Source: Lutjanus erythropterus
Taxonomy: Eukaryota > Chordata > Actinopteri > Lutjaniformes > Lutjanidae
Length of the DNA stretch: 64,000 nt
Reading direction: 5' to 3'
Assembly: GCA_020091685.1 (NCBI GenBank)
Contig: CM034605.1
Span: 14,418,635-14,482,634, forward strand
Below are positions 36,161-46,609 of this stretch, one piece after another. The notes below the pieces were generated by a model that made no database searches, was not told the origin of the DNA, and worked only from the letters and a program-made list of their open reading frames with translations. The position numbers were made by a program, and so were the translations under genes. Within the stretch, counting starts at the first letter, position 1. Each line of letters begins with the position of its first letter.

Positions 36161-36639
36161 CTCTGGTGGTACAAAATCAAACAGTATCATGATTATATTA
36201 CTAATGTTTTCCTCTTTTACTTAAGATATTTATCTGTGTATATGTGTGCTTACATATTACTTGCAAAATATTCTGTTTGTCTATTTTTCTTTTGGTTTTA
36301 TTTTATACCCGCTCTAGCAATGTAAATATGTTTCCCATGCCAACAAAGCCCCTCTGAATTTAATTGATAATATTAGCATCCATTCTTATTTCCACCTTAT
36401 ATTGTACCCACATCTGTTTATGTTTTTCTTTAGATTACTCCAGGTTCTCAGTCCTCGTCATGCATGCTTGTCTTGTGTCCTACCAGCTATTTACTTGTAT
36501 TTAGGTAGAGATCGGGCACTAGATGATAGGAGAGAAGAGCTGTGGTACTCCAACACTACAATTTACAACCACTGGAATAATTAGTTTGATGCATCTTTAC
36601 TTTTCACAGTGACCTACTGCCCCCGTTCCCCATATTTAA

Positions 36640-36866
36640 AGGTAGAATGAGTAAGATTTGTCTGAGCTGTTCGTAAATGCACCAGAAAGATAGCTGATTA
36701 ATGTTTGAAATGATGAGAAAATACAGAAATGTTGGCGCAGGGCAGAGTCTCTGCAGATGCAGCTACCACATACTTCTAGTGGGTCATAGGGGATGACTGA
36801 AGGGGATTGTGTTTATATGGGTCAATACATTGATTTTTTTTCAAAGGAAATGTTGCATATTATACT
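36640..36866. mobile_element. 227-bp TTAA-flanked MITE
   Basis: TTAA lies at 36636-36639 and 36867-36870. The left end AGGTAGAATGAG and the right end ATATTATACT (AGTATAATAT inverted) form weak inverted repeats. It contains TTCTAGTGGGTCATAGGGGA. TTAA targets point to piggyBac-type mobilisation. Confidence 0.6.
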
Positions 36867-36870
36867 TTAA

Positions 36871-37329
36871 CTAGTGACATTATCAAAGATCAGTTAGACA
36901 AACCTTTAGAGTTTACTTTCACATGTGAATTATGTTTTATGGAAAAGAATCTCTTTCAAAGATTTTCCAGTATCTCTCTGAAATATGTGCCACTGTTTAT
37001 CCCTGAGTGAACATATGTCACATTTTGACATTTTTTCAGCCCTCTGTTCGCACAGCTCTCGAGCCGTTCTGTGCCGGGCAGAGTGCTATTTTTCTGAATG
37101 GAAGCCAGACAGACTGAGAGCTCCCACACACACTGTGTGAGGAGCAGCTCCTGTTTCCAGCTCCGTCTCCAAGGGGACCAACCAAGCCCACCAATCACAT
37201 CGCTCAGCGCCGGCAAGCGGGCAATTCAATTTCTTAAAGCCGCAGTGTCCATTTCAAGGAAGAAAAGCTCAGCAAAAAAAAAAAAGCACATTCTGAAAAA
37301 CAGGGAGAGTAAAGCACCTCAACACTGCA
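36871..37329. other. Short intergenic stretch downstream of sox11
   Basis: No gene. It contains a moderately GC-rich stretch (37030-37230) and an A-run (37273-37284). It lies just beyond the probable 3' end of the sox11 transcript. Confidence 0.4.
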
Positions 37330-39217
37330 GTTTAAAAGTTTTCCTTTTTTTCCTTTTTATTAAATGTGAATTCACATGTTAGTTTGAGCCCATCCATTTT
37401 CAGAGTATCCGCCTATGTACAAAATAGGCATCATTCTGTCATCACATCCTTTTCAAACGCAACAAATAACACATTTTGTGTACATATATTCACAAACTGA
37501 AAGGACAGTCGATGGTGGTAGGTACTTATTTATTAAAAGATGAGTCAAAGACAGATTCACACTTGGAATGTGAAGTAACTACTGCCTAGAACTTCCAACA
37601 AAACGTCTCGGCATATAATTAGGTCATATTCCAAAAAACCTTTTTATCAAACAGACTTCATATGTAAGACCCACATAAAAATAAACAATATCTGCTTTTT
37701 TTAAGTGCAAGAAATAAAAAATACAGGTTTATGGTTAATGTTTTAAAAAAAGAAGGCAGTCTTCAGTTTTAAAATAAAGTTTCATTTCATGAAACAGGAC
37801 TATGGAATGTTCTTTTTTGCTTGCTTGCTTGTCAAACTAATGCCAGACCACCACTGTATATCAGACTATGCCCTTTTCTTTTTTCAGAACTCCTTTTTCC
37901 CTAATTTTCAGTCAGATTCAAGCGATTTTGGTGTCAGATATGCCCATTATCCTTGTTAAATGAGTCAAATAACATTCAATTTGAGGTTTTAAAATAGTAT
38001 GCATCACACCATGAGGCCATATTATAGTGTTTTGTATCAGTTCCAGCTGATTTGTTTATTTTTCCGCCCAGGACAGGCTTCAGCATCATAACATGAAATG
38101 ATGTCGACAGTGCACAAGTCTGTTTTTCCATCACTTTGCTACAATTGTTGATGGTCTGTATCTTAAGAGTATATATTGCACAAAAAAATGAGAGGGGGGA
38201 AAAACAGTATGTGCCATAAAAAATACCAAAATCCAGTTTCACACCTGCGATTGGGACCCATCCACATATCACGAGTATGATATACATAAACTCCTAACTT
38301 TACTATATTACAGTACATATACAATCTTGAAACTAGTTCCAGCTCTGAGGTATGTGTTCCCCATGATGCCATTGTATCGTCTACAAATACTCAACAAATC
38401 TGCTCTACAACTGTACAAAACCTAGTTTGAAATCACAAGGCATTTTTGATGCAAGTCTTAATTTAACTTAATCCTTAAAACCAGGACTCCCTTGCATGCT
38501 AAAAACAAATGATAAAGGGAAGAAGTGCCTGAAACTCACTGAAAGCACAGTAAGAACATTCCCTTTTTAACTGTACAAAAATATGCCTGAAAATATCTTA
38601 CTTTTCTTTTAAAAAGATGAGGTCTGTTATGTATCAAAATGTTTCCCTCCACACCTGTAATTCTGCAGAGGTTTAGGCTGCTTAAAATTTGTCCAAACCA
38701 GGAGGTAAACTGAATCAGTTACAAAAAGAACAAAAAACAAACATTTGCGGCATTTAAGAAATTACATAAACCGTTTGTAAAGTAACGTCCTGAACAATTG
38801 TCAGTTCACAGATTTGCTTTTTGAGTCAGTCCACAGTCCGTTTTTCAGCTCCCTGCAGTTTATTTTGTTTTGAAGAGGATAAGATGCATAGAAGTTCACG
38901 TTATTTTTCCCTTTTTGTGGTCCGTATTAAGCTTGAACAGTAAATGCAGACCTACATGGAGGGAGGGGGAAAAAATCCATAAAACCCTGTCATGCTGCCA
39001 GAAAAAAACGTTTGCAGACTTTTTTTGCTACCAGCTTCATAAGCATCTCATTCCTCAAACCTCACCTCGCCTCCTGGTCCTCCACCTCAGAAAGAAAAAA
39101 ACCCACAGGAGGAGGAAGGAGGAGGCAGAGGCGTAGGGACAACTTTTGACCAGGACACATATATAATTTACTTTCTCCCTTCTCTGTTATTACTAGAGCA
39201 ACTTTTTTTTTTTCAGT
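37330..39217 (-). other. sox11: Probable 3' UTR of sox11
   Basis: Immediately after the sox11 stop codon comes about 1.9 kb of AT-rich, element-free DNA. SOX11 transcripts in vertebrates have long 3' UTRs. Minus-strand AATAAA signals occur at 38859-38864, 38055-38060, 37529-37534 and 37356-37361, so alternative polyadenylation is plausible, with the last making the longest form. Minus-strand seed matches of note are AAAGGGAA at 38559-38566 and 38907-38914 (miR-204/211 8-mer) and GTGCAATA at 38174-38181 (miR-25/92 8-mer). The 3' end is inferred, not observed. Confidence 0.55.
37356..37361 (-). terminator. Candidate distal poly(A) signal of sox11
   Basis: AATAAA on the minus strand, the last such hexamer before the intergenic block. 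The nearer sites listed in the 3' UTR entry are alternatives. Confidence 0.35.
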
Positions 39218-40321
39218 TCAGTATGTGAAGACCAGGTCGGAAAAGTTCGCCTCCAGCCAGTCCCCGGCAATCATCTCACTGAGTTCTGGCGTGCAATAGT
39301 CTGGGAACTCAAAGTGAGAGCCCAGGCTGCCCTCGCTGAACGAGTCCAGGTCCTTATCCACAAGAGACAGGGAGAGGTTTCCTGAATTGGGGTTGCCCAG
39401 CTCCGTGCCTGGCGCGCTGGGGGCGAAATTTAAACTAAAGTCAAAGAGCAAATCGTCCGCGTCCTCGCCGGAGGAGGAGCTGCCGCTGCTGCTGCTGCTG
39501 GAGGAGGAAGAAGAGGAGGATGATGTGGAGACCGACCTGGAGGATGCTGGTGAGACTGAAGCTTGCTTGGTAATGTTTTTGATGTTGTAAAAGAGTCTGT
39601 TGTTGCTGTTCCGCACTTCTTCGTACATGCTTGCGCCCTCGGACTCAGCCGAGGAGCTCAAAGTTGGGCTTGCGGGAACTTTGGCTACATTGTACGGCCT
39701 CAGGCGCTCATCGTCCCCCGCTTTACTAATTCCCATCCGGTAGTCCTCCTCGTACTCGTCCTCATCCTCTTCATCGGTGAGCTCACTTTTCACAGTCTTA
39801 ACTTTGAAGCCGGGAAACACGCAGTCCTCCCCGTAGCCGTGCGCCGACTTGGCGCCGCTCTTATTAGTCTTTATCTTCTTTATATTCTTGCTGGGAGTCT
39901 TTGCCATCTTGGCGCACTTCTCCGGAGACGGTGCTGATGACTTTGAACTGTCGAGCTTTGGTTTTTTCTTGGGTCTGTACTTGTAGTCGGGGTAGTCGGC
40001 CATGTGTTTTAGCCGCAGCCGCTCCGCCTCTCGGATGAACGGGATCTTCTCGCTGTCCTTCAGCATCTTCCACCTCTTGCCCAGCCGCTTGGAGATCTCC
40101 GCGTTGTGCATGTCGGGCGACTGCTCCATAATCTTTCTCCTCTCGATTTTGGACCACACCATAAACGCGTTCATGGGTCTCTTGATGTGGCCGGTGGCTG
40201 TCTTGCACCAGTCCGGGTTTATCGCCACGGGGCTGCACGCCATAAATTCACTCTCCTCTGAATCGGTAGCCTCCCTGGACATGCTCCCGTCCGTCTCGCT
40301 GTTGTCCGTGTGCTGCACCAT
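39218..40321 (-). CDS. sox11: Transcription factor Sox11 (SoxC group), single exon
   Basis: A SoxC HMG-box transcription factor acting in the nucleus in neural and mesenchymal progenitors. The protein is 367 residues. The N-terminus MVQHTDNSE and EFMACSPVA are Sox11-like. The HMG box spans about residues 46-117 ([43 protein letters not shown]). Then come a Lys-rich segment, an acidic patch (183-193), [19 protein letters not shown] (209-227), a 13-Ser plus 4-Ser tract (267-284), and the transactivation tail ending [17 protein letters not shown]-type residues in the box (KMLKDSEK) and the tail separate it from Sox4. The ATG at 40321 has a strong context (ACAATGG); upstream the frame continues 45 codons, but only from a GTG. 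No intron is seen, as expected for SoxC genes. Whether it is the a or b teleost paralogue is not decided. Confidence 0.97.
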   Translation of the reverse strand: MVQHTDNSETDGSMSREATDSEESEFMACSPVAINPDWCKTATGHIKRPMNAFMVWSKIERRKIMEQSPDMHNAEISKRLGKRWKMLKDSEKIPFIREAERLRLKHMADYPDYKYRPKKKPKLDSSKSSAPSPEKCAKMAKTPSKNIKKIKTNKSGAKSAHGYGEDCVFPGFKVKTVKSELTDEEDEDEYEEDYRMGISKAGDDERLRPYNVAKVPASPTLSSSAESEGASMYEEVRNSNNRLFYNIKNITKQASVSPASSRSVSTSSSSSSSSSSSSSGSSSSGEDADDLLFDFSLNFAPSAPGTELGNPNSGNLSLSLVDKDLDSFSEGSLGSHFEFPDYCTPELSEMIAGDWLEANFSDLVFTY

Positions 40322-40660
40322 TGTCCCTTCTAGTTTCAAGTCCCCGTCTCTGTCAGCCAACCCCACACAAGACGGCTCTCTGGCTCTCTGTGTCTTTGCG
40401 TCCGGTGCGTCCGCGTCCACTCTCTGCGTTAAATGTAATGTCTTCAAGCTCTGCACTCTTTTTCCAGAGTTACAAACTGCCTTCTTAACTAGTTATCAGC
40501 TTTTTCATGTCCCCTGCGTCACACGCGGCCGTCCAATCACGTCCCTTCCACTCCGCCCAGTAGACTCCATGCAAACTCCCCTTAACCCTTTTGATTCCTC
40601 TCCTCCCGAGCTCTCATAGGAGTGGAGGTGGGGATTTGTGGTACACAGTGTCTGGGGCAA
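40322..40660 (-). promoter_or_regulatory. sox11 5' UTR and proximal promoter region
   Basis: GC-richer than the surroundings, directly upstream of the sox11 ATG. On the minus strand it contains a GC box GGGCGG (40553-40558), an inverted CCAAT box (ATTGG, 40533-40537) and TGACGCAGG (CRE/AP-1-like half site, about 40513-40521). No convincing TATA box is seen, consistent with a CpG-type developmental promoter. The transcription start cannot be fixed from sequence alone. Confidence 0.55.
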
Positions 40661-41301
40661 CACGCAGGGCGAGACAGGCATATTAAACACACAGTTAGCA
40701 CTATGCGCTCAGGAGATGAACATCATGCACCAAAGCGCACATAAAACTGAGGTCTAGTGCCTTATTTTTTAAAAAATGAGAGAAGTAAACACCTTACTCT
40801 CCGGGCAGACATCTCTTTGCAGATGTGTCTGGAGGAAAAGATGTAGGCTATGTGATTATTTGCTTTTTTCCTTCCTCCCTCCTTTCTCCCTTAGGTTGGA
40901 TACTGAAGGTGGCGCTTGGACACTGTTGCAGGCGCCTGGATGCGTCTGTCTGCCTGCCTGCTGTAGAGGGATGCATTTAAGCAGCTGGTAATGGCTTTAG
41001 ATGCTGTCATTAACTTTATATAACCTCGTGCATTTCACGGATATGTCTGAGTAACAAAGTGTTATCATATTTTTAAGTATTTTACATGTTTGTTTCCACG
41101 TCAGCGTTTGAATGAAGGAAATAGGTCAGTAGTACAGCTCTTGTTTGGAGCGCGTGAGCACCCAAAACACATCTGCAGCACCCTCATTGAAAAGATTTTT
41201 CTCCGAGTAAACAGAGAAATTATTTAATTTTAACAGCATCATTGTCAACATCATAAATTAAACAGAATCACACACTCTGATTTCTCATCCATGTGGATTA
41301 A
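40661..41301. other. Upstream flank of sox11
   Basis: No gene or element. A pyrimidine-rich run (40862-40893) and a GC-richer patch with CTGCCTGCCTG (40950) are the only notable features. It may include distal promoter sequence. Confidence 0.4.
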
Positions 41302-42210
41302 AGGGATAGTTCGGATTATTTAAAGTGAGGTTGTATGACGTACTTATTGATACTTAGTGTGTTAGCTACAGTAGATGGCACACAACCAGTTTGGAAAAAG
41401 CAGAGAGGAGGACCAGCATGGAAGTTTAGCTATGAACAACTGTGGAGGGGGTCACAACAACATGTATTTTAGCCAGTAAAAAAAAAAGACCCACCTTAAA
41501 AAAATCAATGTTAGTTCAAGTGTATGCTATATTTAAACTATTTTCACCTCTTTACTTTGCCATCAAACAGCCTTTTCTGATGAGAATCTGCTGTTATATG
41601 AGCCCAATATCACTCACTCCAAACCAACCAAACTCCAAAGGCAAAATCACTAATTTTACATCGTGGAAGATAGGAGTTGCTGGTCTACCACTGTCTTGTT
41701 TGTTAGTTTTGTTAGTTTGTATTTTGTGTTTTTTGTGTAAATTCTGTGTTTTCAAAGGATTGTTCAGATTCACCTAAGTCACACAATAATACAAACAAAC
41801 TAACTGATCGAGGAAGCACTGGACTGGCAATTCCTGTATAGTGGAAGGGAAAATTACTGATTTTGCCTATGGAGTTTGGTTGGTTTGGAAACAGCTATAA
41901 ACAGGAAGGGGGTGTTTTACTGCTATATTTGGCTTCTATAACAGTGGTTTACCCTCAGAAAAGGCTGTCTGATGGCAAAGTAAAGTGGTGGAAATACTGT
42001 AAATATAGAGTCTACTTAAACTGAAATTTATTCTTTTAGGAGGTCCTTTTTAAGTGGTTAAAATATGTTTTGCAGCAGTACACTGCTTAGCTTCCATGCG
42101 GGTTCCCCTCTCTGCCTCTCCAAAGTGGGGGCGTGCCAAATGTCATCTACTGTAGCTATACACTAACTATTTATAAGTACCTCATACAACCCAAATTATC
42201 CCCTAGCCCT
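41302..42210. mobile_element. TTAA-flanked palindromic MITE, copy B (909 bp)
   Basis: TTAA occurs at 41298-41301 and 42211-42214. The left end AGGGATAGTTCGGATTATTT and the right end AGGGCTAGGGGATAATTTGG (minus strand) are inverted. The arms continue for hundreds of bases: GTATTTTAGCCAGTAAAAA and TGCTATATTTAAACTATTTTCA in the left arm recur inverted on the right (AATACTGTAAATATAGAGT), and CCAAACCAACCAAACTCC mirrors GGAGTTTGGTTGGTTTGG. It is a foldback element without a transposase. Confidence 0.82.
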
Positions 42211-42976
42211 TTAATGCTCATGTCATACAGTATAATTCAGATGGCAACATTTGGCTGTGCAAGCCTTGAGTTTGGGCCCATACAGCCAGCCATGGATGCA
42301 TGGAAGGCTCCCTGCTGAGTTTGCTGTGTCAAGAGGCAGTGTAGCATCTAGCTGGCGTCTCCTGCCTGCACCCCCTCCTCCCTCCGCCCTCCCTCCTCCC
42401 CTACCCCTGGCTCTGGGTGGTAGCCAGCAGTGCTATTGGAGGCTGGGGCGATAAGGCGTCCTGCTTTTTTCTCTCTGCTTCGTCCCCTAGAGGGCAATCA
42501 CTTACCCTTTTGAAACCCTCCCCCCACCAAGCCACCGTATTTTCCCCAGCTGGGGCTTAAGAAGTGTCTGCACTGATACAGAGAGGGAGAAGCGGCTAGA
42601 AAGGCAGAGAGAAAGAGCAGGATAGCAGGGGGAAAGGAGGAGAAAAAGAGGCACATACAGGGGGAACGATAGAAGACAAGGCTAAAGGAGACTGAGGGAT
42701 GAGAGATGGAGGGGCTGCTGGAGAGGCAGCCCCCTGTCTGAGCGTCTCTCTCAGACAGAGATAGGGCTGAAATGCTTTATCATGACCACCCCGTGCTGAT
42801 TAAGCCTTATCAGATATATGTGTCGGAGCAGGAGTCTCAGGAGGTTGGCGCATGCACATGCATGTTTTACTGTCAGTGTGTTTTTTTTTTTTTCCTGATG
42901 GATTCATTTGAGTGGTTTTGATCTGATCAGTGCAGACGTGGGCAGAGGTGGTTATTTCAAATGAACTGATAGCATG
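42211..42976. other. Intergenic stretch with compositionally biased DNA
   Basis: Contains a CT-rich patch (42361-42412), a 150-bp purine-rich stretch (42578-42728) and poly(T) (42881-42893). A repeat-free piece at 42765-42840 (GCTGATTAAGCCTTATCAG) could be regulatory. No gene. Confidence 0.45.
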
Positions 42977-43320
42977 GTATCATATATAGGTACAATTTGC
43001 AAGCTCATATTGACAGCATATCTTGGTGGAATTCTGGGAAACTGCTTGTATGCAGCACATGAAAGATATTATATTCCACCTAGGTAGAGGAGATCTAAAC
43101 AGCACAGTATTATTTGCATAAAAAGGCACTTATTCCTTAACCAAAACATTTAGAAAATATTGATCAGCATGAAAAATGTGAAGCTGCATCAATTAGTCAA
43201 TTAATCAACTACTCAATTGAAAGAAAGTTAATTGTCTATTGCACTATTTTGATAATCAATTAATCATTCCAATAATTTTTAAGCAAAAATGTCCAACAGT
43301 TGCTACTTCCAGCTTTTTAA

Positions 43321-43742
43321 TAGAACAGTTCACCCAAAATCTAAAATACATATTTTTCCTCCAGCTTGTAGTGCTGTTTATCCATCTAGATTGTTTTGGT
43401 GTGAGTTGTCAAGTTTTGGAGATATCGGCTGCAGAGACACCTGCTTTTTCTCAAATACAATGTAACTAGATAGCACTTGGCTTGTAGTGCTCACAAAAAC
43501 AAACAAACAAACAAACAAACAAACATTTGAAATGACAGACTTTGTTGTGAGCAGTTTCATGCTGAAACCACTTTCTTTTTACGGTAAAATCTGTCAGACC
43601 TACTGTCTGCAGTAGAATCTACTGAAACTACTTTTTTTTTTCTATGGTAGAATCTGCAACTCACACCAAAACAATCTAGATGGACAAACAGCAGTACAGG
43701 TAAGAGGAAAAATATGTATTTTTGATTATGGAAAACTATCGC
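43321..43742. mobile_element. TTAA-flanked foldback MITE forming the innermost layer
   Basis: TTAA lies at 43317-43320 and 43743-43746. The arms are AATACATATTTTTCCTC (left) and GAGGAAAAATATGTATTTTT (right), followed by ATCCATCTAGATTGTTTTGG (left) mirrored by CCAAAACAATCTAGATGGA (right). The ends are more diverged (TAGAACAGTTCACCC against GCGATAGTTTTCC). It is non-coding. Confidence 0.8.
43494..43524. repeat. (CAAA)n microsatellite in the foldback loop
   Basis: About seven tandem CAAA units, lying at the symmetry centre of the concentric inverted repeats. Confidence 0.92.
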
Positions 43743-44040
43743 TTAAATAAGCTGGAAGCAGCAATTTTTGACATTTTTGCTTCAAAAATGATTTAATGAA
43801 TCAATTATCATTATAGTTGGCAACTAATCTTATTTTGATCAGCTAATCATCGCAGCTTTACAGGTAACACTATAATTTGCCCTTTTGTACAAATAATACA
43901 TTGCTATTTAGCGCTTCTCTGTGAAATACCAGACGAAGAGCATTTTCCCAGAATTCCACATAGATATGATGTCAATATATGTGTGCAAATTATATGATAA
44001 AAATATATACTTTTAATTTTGGGGTGAACTTTCCCTTTAA

Positions 44041-44264
44041 TTGTGAGGATTTTCTGCTTTCCTATGTTGTTTGTGACAGTAAATGAAGAGTCTTTGGTTC
44101 GTTTGACAAAAGAAGCAATTTCATGACGTCACTTTAGACTTTGGGAAATTGTGACGAGCATATTTCAACATTATTGAAAATTTTATAGACTAATCGATTA
44201 ACTGTGAAAATAATTGGCAGATTAATTCAATAATGAAAAAGACGGTTAGCTTCAGCCCTAGTTA
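44041..44264. repeat. Half of an ATCGATTAAT-type dispersed repeat
   Basis: On the minus strand it begins GGGCTGAAGCTAACC and includes TAATCGATTAGTCTATAAAA and CCCAAAGTCTAAAGTGACGTC. This resembles one end of a very common fish repeat (TAATCGATTAAT-rich). The middle layer of the adjoining foldback resembles the opposite end of the same family. Confidence 0.6.
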
Positions 44265-45514
44265 CCTGCCGTGTCCCTTCTCTTTATGTATATCTCGTCC
44301 TAGCCGGCTGCAGCCAGCCTTATCTCTTCATATGATGGTCTCATGCTGGACATGAATCACAGCACTGCTTAATGATGAGCATGCAGGGTGGCTGTCCTGC
44401 TCATTAGCATGGCTCATTATTGGCTGTGAATGAGGTGCTGGTGTCAGCCCATCCAGCCTATGAGTCATCTTAGGGAGGGTCTCATCGCCATGTCTGCCTC
44501 ACACAGATGCAGCAACCCCCCCCCCTCCCTCCCCGCCCCCGCCCCACCCTACCCCAACCGCCTCATTCAGTGACTGGGACTGTGGTGAGAGTGAGTGAAA
44601 CATGTTGTGTGTTTTCATTTCATTTTCACTCTGGAGATTACATATGATTAAACAGTGAAAATCCAGAGCTGCATTATCACTGTGTGATTCCTAATACCGC
44701 CAGCTTTCCAATACCCCAAAGGCAGATGTTTTAATGCTTATTTGCTGCTTTTTAGTGTCAAGGAGAGGACATTTTATTCCAGAAGCGATGGAGTGTTGAA
44801 TTAAGTGATGGTTTTCATGCGAACATTGAAAGAGGGTTTCAGGAGAAACAATTCCTTTGCATTGCTTATCTAAAGCCCCCAAAAGCAGCTGCTGCTCACA
44901 AAGGGCCAGTGAAGCGTTAGATCAATACTAACCCTGGCTAGAGGCTATCTGATGCTCAAAATGCATGATCCATCTCCTCTGCATAGCCCTGAGACAGGTG
45001 TGGACTTCTGGAAGCGCTATCTGATGGCTTCACAATGGGTAAAAGGGGTGGGCTAAAAGCGGGGTGAGGAAGAGGGGGGGGGGGGGGGGTGTTTTGGTAG
45101 CGCATAAAAACGCAAATTAACTTTTCACTTGACAGACACATTTTAGAGGATCCTGTGTACTCAGGTTACAATGTTTATTGGCACGCAGTGAATTGGTGTT
45201 TTTCTAGCCCATATAGTGGAGTCACTTAATGGTAATCTAGTGCCATGCATTGAATTTATTTAACAAGTTCCAGCAGTTTGCAAGTCTAAGGTAAAGCCAC
45301 CCTTGTCTCTTTCCATACAGGCTTAAAGTCCTCTCTATCCTGGCCGTGGCTGGAGGTGAAACCAAATATCAGCACATGAATCTGAAGATTTATAGTTTGT
45401 ACGTTTCTTGCAAGGTACTGCAACCCATATTGTTGTCTTAACTTCTGAGATGATACTAAAATGAGCTACGCCAGCTGGTCCAGAATTTGTTTCGCTGGCC
45501 TCCTGTCACTAAAC
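44265..45514. other. Intergenic stretch with candidate enhancer and homopolymer runs
   Basis: No gene. It contains a candidate conserved element (44275-44480), a C-run (44516-44526), and a run of 16 Gs (45074-45089). The remainder appears single-copy. Confidence 0.45.
44275..44480. promoter_or_regulatory. Candidate conserved non-coding element
   Basis: A repeat-free block with CTTAATGATGAGCATGC, CTGCTCATTAGCATGGC (POU/homeodomain-like) and CATTATTGGCTGTGAATG. It lies about 4 kb upstream of sox11, making it a plausible proximal enhancer. Inference only. Confidence 0.3.
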
Positions 45515-45946
45515 TATGGAAGCCCATTTCTGCCAGTAAATATCCCCATCATGACTTATAATAGAGATTAAAAAAGTAAAAATTATATCGAAAGTCTTAA
45601 GATAAAAACTGATCCTCATAATTTACTTTTTATCTCATAATCTTTTTTTTTATCACTTAATCATGTCTTTTAATCTCACGATTATGACTTTGTATCTTAT
45701 AATTTTGACTTTTTATTTCGTCATTACAAGTTTTTATCTCACAATTATGTCTTTTTTCTCATAATTTTACCTTTTTGAATTCATCATTTTTACTTTTTAT
45801 CTCATAATTATGACTTTTTTTCTCCTCATGTGTGACTTTTTGTCTTACAATTTTAACTCTTTATCTCATAATTATGACAATATCATAGTTATGACTCTGG
45901 GACATGGGAATATATTTTTCTTTTAGTGGCAGAAATCGGCTTCCAC
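45515..45946. repeat. AT-rich minisatellite framed by inverted repeats
   Basis: The interior (about 45600-45890) is a degenerate tandem array of a roughly 20-25-bp unit of type ATCTCATAATTATGACTTTT, with more than ten recognisable units. Both ends carry the same inverted sequence: TGGAAGCCCATTTCTGCCAG on the left, and on the minus strand of the right end TGGAAGCCGATTTCTGCCAC. The frame suggests a mobile element whose interior became, or carries, a tandem array. Confidence 0.8.
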
Positions 45947-46609
45947 GCGATGTGATCTTCCTCAAAGATCACGCCGTCTTCCTCTCTCTCTCGAGATAAG
46001 AGGAGCTTTGACAATGAGGAGGATCTCACAGCAGTTTGGAGGTTGTTGTTTTCCCACTTAAGTGTTTGGTGCCTCCGAGGCCATTTTATGCCCCGTTGTT
46101 GCTTAACATTCTCAACTCAATGCAAATGTATCTCCGGGGTGTCGGGTTGTTTGTTGACCTCCTTGATGTGGCCTCTGTCTCTCAAGGTCTGATGCTTAGC
46201 GGATACTTGAGACTGGAGTATCTTGTCGTGAATGTAAACAGCTGATGGTTGAGTACTATGCTGGAATGTTTGTCACACAGACATACAAATACAATCAGAG
46301 GCCAAAGCCGCGGGTACCTTGTGTACACTTGTACTTGCAACAGCCCGCGACTTACAGACACTTGTCTGAGTTTAGTCCATACATGCACTGTGCTGAATTT
46401 TGCACCAGCAAATTCAAAAAAATAATGAGAAGTTTTGTATTCTTCCACAACAACTTTTGCAAGAAAGAGAGAAAACTGGAACTAAATAACTGAATAGTAA
46501 GTTTACTCGAATACTGTTCCTATCCACTAATTTAAGGTACTTTTACTTTATTTGAGTATTTTAGTTTAGAACATTTACATCTGTTATAATTAGTTCCTTT
46601 GCAGATTTT
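45947..46609. other. Non-coding stretch, no gene seen
   Basis: 45951-46490 shows no domain-bearing frame. 46500-46609 resembles the tail of the GTACTTTTACTTTA repeat that follows; its 21-bp string GTTATAATTAGTTCCTTTGC (46583) recurs at 47428. Confidence 0.4.

Larger units (their letters stand above)
33244..36639. other. Intergenic block with a nested MITE and direct repeats
   Basis: No gene supported. It includes a 14-bp tandem TTACTTCAGTAGAT pair (about 34163-34190), an ATAT-rich run (34544-34572), a candidate enhancer (35085-35420), and the direct repeat/MITE arrangement at 35578-36160. Confidence 0.5.
42977..44000. mobile_element. Concentric three-layer inverted repeat (composite foldback)
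   Basis: Three inverted-repeat layers share nearly one centre, about 43500-43530. The outer layer is 42977-43130 against 43880-44000 (ATTGACAGCATATC...GGAATTCTGGGAAA against TTTTCCCAGAATTCC...GATGTCAATAT). The middle layer is 43181-43316 against 43747-43860 (AAGCAAAAATGTCC against GACATTTTTGCTT). The inner layer is the element at 43321-43742. The loop holds a (CAAA)n run. The right outer arm continues to GGGGTGAACTTTCCC plus TTAA (44037-44040), a terminus of the same family as the inner layer. Confidence 0.75.

Noticed and set aside
39864-40238. A 124-codon minus-strand frame inside sox11
   Set aside because: It is an alternative frame of the Sox11 HMG region. GC-rich coding DNA commonly leaves such frames open.
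40002-40619. A 205-codon plus-strand frame over the sox11 5' half
   Set aside because: It is the antisense shadow of the sox11 HMG-box coding sequence and shows no domain of its own.
45600-45890. Possible CRISPR-like array of spaced repeats
   Set aside because: Units are degenerate and directly tandem with no unique spacers, and the context is a vertebrate genome.
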